Source: Prevotellaceae bacterium
GTDB taxonomy: Bacteria > Bacteroidota > Bacteroidia > Bacteroidales > Paludibacteraceae
Direction of reading: 5' to 3'
Length of the DNA: 6,664 bases
Assembly: GCA_031290375.1 (NCBI GenBank)
Contig: JAITNR010000171.1
Coordinates: forward strand, 1 to 6,664
Part shown: piece by piece, positions 6,515 to 6,664 of the stretch
Layout: each line of letters begins with the position of its first letter
How positions within the stretch are numbered: position 1 is the first letter of the stretch
The notes under the pieces: model-generated
Seen by the model: only the letters and a program-made list of their open reading frames with translations
What the model was told of the DNA's origin: nothing
Databases searched by the model: none
Translations under genes and position numbers: made by a program

Positions 6515-6536
6515 TTATACCAAAGTGAGATTAAAA
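6515..6536 (+). repeat. 22-bp direct repeat, copy 2
   Basis: The copy reads TTATACCAAAGTGA, then G, then ATTAAAA, differing from copy 1 (4243-4264) at one position. It sits between the rRNA terminator and the first open codon of the broken S41 peptidase frame, which ends at 6514, so it may mark an insertion or deletion boundary. Confidence 0.6.
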
Positions 6537-6540
6537 GTTG

Positions 6541-6578
6541 CATAAAAAAAGGCTTTCAAAAAATACTTTTTGAAAGCC
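6541..6578 (-). terminator. intrinsic terminator of the rRNA operon
   Basis: On the minus strand a perfect 12-bp stem GGCTTTCAAAAA / TTTTTGAAAGCC (6578-6567 with 6562-6551) with a 4-nt loop is followed by seven T residues (6550-6544). It begins a few bases after the 5S rRNA 3' end, as expected for the end of an rRNA operon. Confidence 0.9.
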
Positions 6579-6582
6579 TATA

Positions 6583-6664
6583 GTTTGGCGGCTACCTACT
6601 CTTCCACCTTTTGGGCAGTACCATCGGCGTGGGTGGGCTTAACTTCTCTGTTCGGAATGGGAAG
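6583..6664 (-). rRNA. rrf: 5S ribosomal RNA, 3' portion (partial)
   Basis: Read on the minus strand, the window edge begins CTTCCCATTCCGAACAGAGA and continues through AGTTAAGCCC, GCCGATGGTACTGC and GAGTAGGTAGCCGCC. These are highly conserved 5S rRNA segments: loops B and C with helix III, helix IV/V and the closing strand of helix I. The 5' portion, about 30-35 nt, lies beyond the window. The 3' end is set near 6583, from where helix I should close; it may be off by a few bases. The 23S and 16S genes are expected further to the right. Confidence 0.93.

Overview
The window looks like the chromosome of an AT-rich Bacteroidetes bacterium, probably Bacteroidales. The signs are a secreted protein with a type IX secretion (T9SS) C-terminal sorting domain, several promoters of the Bacteroidetes form (TTG, 19-20 nt, TAnnTTTG), a zapB-like/zapA/rny gene cluster, and no clear Shine-Dalgarno sites. 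T9SS cargo argues against Bacteroides itself and suits relatives of Paludibacter, Porphyromonas or Prevotella. The exact genus cannot be read from this window.

Left part (1-436). The window opens inside the last codons of a plus-strand gene that resembles the C-terminus of a DDE transposase. A gene-free stretch follows. It holds a very good Bacteroidetes promoter on the plus strand (185-215), a strong hairpin with a possible pseudoknot (238-300) and a perfect 36-bp terminator palindrome (380-415). No plus-strand protein gene lies there, so the stretch is a candidate small-RNA gene of about 195 nt.

Middle part (437-4059), all minus strand. In order of transcription it holds a small coiled-coil protein (ZapB-like), ZapA, a 205-bp structured spacer (possibly 6S RNA), ribonuclease Y, and then a T9SS-exported protein with its own promoter. 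The first three protein genes look like one unit joining Z-ring assembly to RNA decay.

Right part (4060-6664). A 390-bp gene-poor stretch precedes a complete, stand-alone dihydrolipoyl dehydrogenase gene on the plus strand. Converging on it is a decayed S41-family peptidase gene with two apparent single-base frameshifts and no normal start. Beyond it lie the terminator and 3' part of a 5S rRNA gene, the end of an rRNA operon read on the minus strand. A 22-bp repeat with one mismatch occurs at 4243 and 6515; the second copy touches the point where the broken peptidase frame begins.

The most interesting items are the candidate small RNA at 221-415, the structured zapA-rny spacer, and the repeat next to the peptidase pseudogene. 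No new protein system such as a defence island or biosynthetic cluster is visible.
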